Shown piece after piece: positions 4,626 through 6,061 of a DNA stretch of 6,061 bases. How positions within the stretch are numbered: the first letter of the stretch is position 1; every line of letters starts with the position of its first letter. Under the pieces are notes generated by a model. That model was not told the DNA's origin. It saw only the letters and a list, made by a program, of their open reading frames with translations, and searched no databases. Location of the stretch: assembly GCA_031423155.1 (NCBI GenBank), contig JANPEZ010000158.1, forward strand, positions 1 to 6,061, given 5' to 3'. Position numbers and translations under genes: made by a program. The stretch is from JANPEZ01 sp031423155 (GTDB lineage: Bacteria; Actinomycetota; UBA4738; HRBIN12).

Positions 4626-6061
4626 GGAGCTTCACACCTTCGGGGTCGTAGAACGGGATGGGAACGACGGTGGCGTTGACGGCGCCCGCTTGTAGTTCCG
4701 TCGGGAACTCACCGTCGATCGCGCGGAGCCAGCCGAGTCCGACGGCGATCCCGAGCGCTTCCGACTTCGCACATGACGTCACACGTCCGACGATCGAGTC
4801 GCCTGCGCGTAGAGGCATCCCTCGCTGCGGAGTCGCGTCGAACGCCAATCCGACGAGCTTGCGTTCCAACGGGAGGGAAGCCATCCGCTCGAGAGAGGTC
4901 TTCCCGATGAAGTCCGGCTTGTCCATCGCGACCGCCCAAGACAGGCCCAGCTTGGCCGGGTGATCGTCGGGCATCGTGTCCTGCGCGAGATAGAAGTGCC
5001 CTTTCTCAAGGCGAAGGATGTCGAGCGCGTCGAGGCCGTGCGGCCGGATGCCCAGGTCCTGACCGGCATGCATGAGCGCTTCCCAGAGCTCGACGCCGCG
5101 CGAACGCGGATGATGAAGCTCGAAGGAGAGCTCTCCGACGAAGCCGACGCGGATCGCGCGACAAGGGACGCCCGCGACCGCGACCTCGGCGTGACCGGGA
5201 TACCGCAGGGCCGCGGCAGACAGATCGTCGCCGGACAGCCGTTCCAGCAGGTCGCGTGCCCGAGGGCCGGCAACGTTGACCGCGCCGAGCATCGCGGTCT
5301 GGTTGACGACGTGAGCGTGCAGTCCCAGGCGATCGGTCCAGTTGCGGAGCCAGGCCTCCATCTTGTCGGCGCCGCCACTTGTGGATGTCAGGTAGTAGCG
5401 GCCCTCGCCGGTCGCGCAGATCAGGCCGTCGTCCATGACGTACCCGGCCTCGTCGAGCGCCAACAGGTACCGCGAGCGCCCCGGCTCCAGATCCGTTACG
5501 CGGCAGGGGAAGACGCGATCGACGAGCGCCTGCGCGTCACGACCCCCGATCAGGAACTTGCCAAGCGTCCCCACGTCCATCAGCGAGACCCGCTCGCGCA
5601 CCGCGCGGTACTCCTCGGCCGCGTCGCCGTAGTTGTAGGGACGCTTCCAACTTCCCGACCAGTCGAGCAGAGCACCCGCGGCAAGGTGCACATCGTGAAG
5701 CGAGGTTCGCTTCTCTATGACCTCGTTCACACCGCCGGCGATATCGGCGAGGCGAACGGTACGCGCGGGTGGGCGTGCCGTCGTACGCGCGCCCGCCGCC
5801 GGCGAGTCCGAGCCCGCGCGTGCGAACACCGCCAGATGCCGCCCGCACATCGTGCCCTGACACGGGCCCATCGTCGCGGTCGTGTACCTCTTCAAGATCT
5901 CCGAGTTCGTCCAGCCCTCCGCCCAAGCGGCCTTCAACTCGGACACACCGACGTCTTCGCAGAGGCAGACGAAGCCGGACTCACCGAGCTCGGCGTCGGC
6001 TCCCGCGTCCACGACGTCTCCCACGCCGGTCACGGGAAGGTCCGTGCCCATCCGCAGCAGG
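4618..6061 (-). CDS. soxA: Sarcosine oxidase alpha subunit-like protein, C-terminal part: [2Fe-2S] BFD-like domain fused to a GcvT-like domain
   Basis: The frame is open through the right edge, so only the last 480 residues of a protein that in TSOX alpha is about 950-1000 are visible. Numbering here is from the Met at 6051. Residues 27-75 form a BFD-like domain with FVCLCEDVGVSELKAAW and MGPCQGTMCGRHLAVF; Cys29, Cys31, Cys64 and Cys69 give C-x-C-x32-C-x4-C. After a Pro/Ala-rich linker (80-98), residues 105-477 match the glycine-cleavage T-protein/aminomethyltransferase fold: YRAVRERVSLMDVG (148-161), YVMDDGLI (204-211, with the Asp pair near the folate site), GAVNVAGPRA (256-265), GFVGELSFEL (303-312) and LRLEKGHFY (346-354). 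This module would accept a formaldehyde-level one-carbon unit onto tetrahydrofolate. The N-terminal FAD/NAD(P) part should lie beyond the window. The Met at 6051 is almost certainly internal. The last 8 bases overlap the gamma start. Confidence 0.88.
   Translation of the reverse strand, partial: LLRMGTDLPVTGVGDVVDAGADAELGESGFVCLCEDVGVSELKAAWAEGWTNSEILKRYTTATMGPCQGTMCGRHLAVFARAGSDSPAAGARTTARPPARTVRLADIAGGVNEVIEKRTSLHDVHLAAGALLDWSGSWKRPYNYGDAAEEYRAVRERVSLMDVGTLGKFLIGGRDAQALVDRVFPCRVTDLEPGRSRYLLALDEAGYVMDDGLICATGEGRYYLTSTSGGADKMEAWLRNWTDRLGLHAHVVNQTAMLGAVNVAGPRARDLLERLSGDDLSAAALRYPGHAEVAVAGVPCRAIRVGFVGELSFELHHPRSRGVELWEALMHAGQDLGIRPHGLDALDILRLEKGHFYLAQDTMPDDHPAKLGLSWAVAMDKPDFIGKTSLERMASLPLERKLVGLAFDATPQRGMPLRAGDSIVGRVTSCAKSEALGIAVGLGWLRAIDGEFPTELQAGAVNATVVPIPFYDPEGVKLRG

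Noticed and set aside
1..6061. tRNA/rRNA genes, insertion sequences, CRISPR arrays, attachment sites
   Set aside because: I found no cloverleaf, rRNA motif, transposase or integrase coding signal, spaced repeats or long terminal inverted repeats by eye on either strand.

Overview
The window is GC-rich throughout and tightly packed. It looks like ordinary chromosomal DNA from a high-GC bacterium. Actinomycetota is the best guess, from the codon use, GTG starts, ATGA gene overlaps and one probable leaderless promoter, but nothing here fixes the taxon. I see no mobile elements, RNA genes, CRISPR or direct repeats. The longest gap without a gene is about 249 bases.

Layout. (1) Left edge, minus strand (1-452): a TfoX N-terminal-domain protein overlaps by ATGA the start of a crotonase-family gene (enoyl-CoA hydratase/isomerase) that runs off the window. 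(2) Divergent from these is a plus-strand DadA-like FAD amino-acid dehydrogenase/oxidase (530-1780). The 77-base gap holds two back-to-back promoter candidates, and the plus-strand one predicts a leaderless GTG start. (3) A hairpin-rich convergent spacer follows (1781-2029). (4) The rest is one minus-strand cluster, read right to left: the C-terminal part of a sarcosine-oxidase-alpha-like protein (4618-6061, entering from beyond the right edge), a short gamma-like subunit (4185-4625), a beta-like flavoprotein (2980-4188) and a 10-TM EamA/DMT transporter (2030-2959). Overlaps of 8 and 4 bases and a gap of 20 bases indicate one transcript.

How the genes fit together. The alpha/gamma/beta set is related to heterotetrameric sarcosine oxidase (TSOX), which oxidatively demethylates an N-methyl amino acid at the beta-subunit FAD and passes the one-carbon unit to tetrahydrofolate in the alpha-subunit T-protein-like domain. 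Two features differ from textbook TSOX. The alpha BFD-like (A3) region keeps a full four-cysteine pattern, C-x-C-x32-C-x4-C, expected for a [2Fe-2S] cluster. The visible order is A-G-B rather than B-D-A-G, with no delta gene between the visible subunits. The complex may therefore be an iron-sulfur secondary/tertiary amine dehydrogenase or oxidase with a folate-linked demethylase module; its substrate cannot be read from the sequence. The transporter may move the substrate, product or a related amine. The DadA-like enzyme across the spacer suggests a wider locus for unusual amino acids. The most interesting element is this variant alpha subunit and the reordered, possibly delta-less complex. 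I see no wholly new system.
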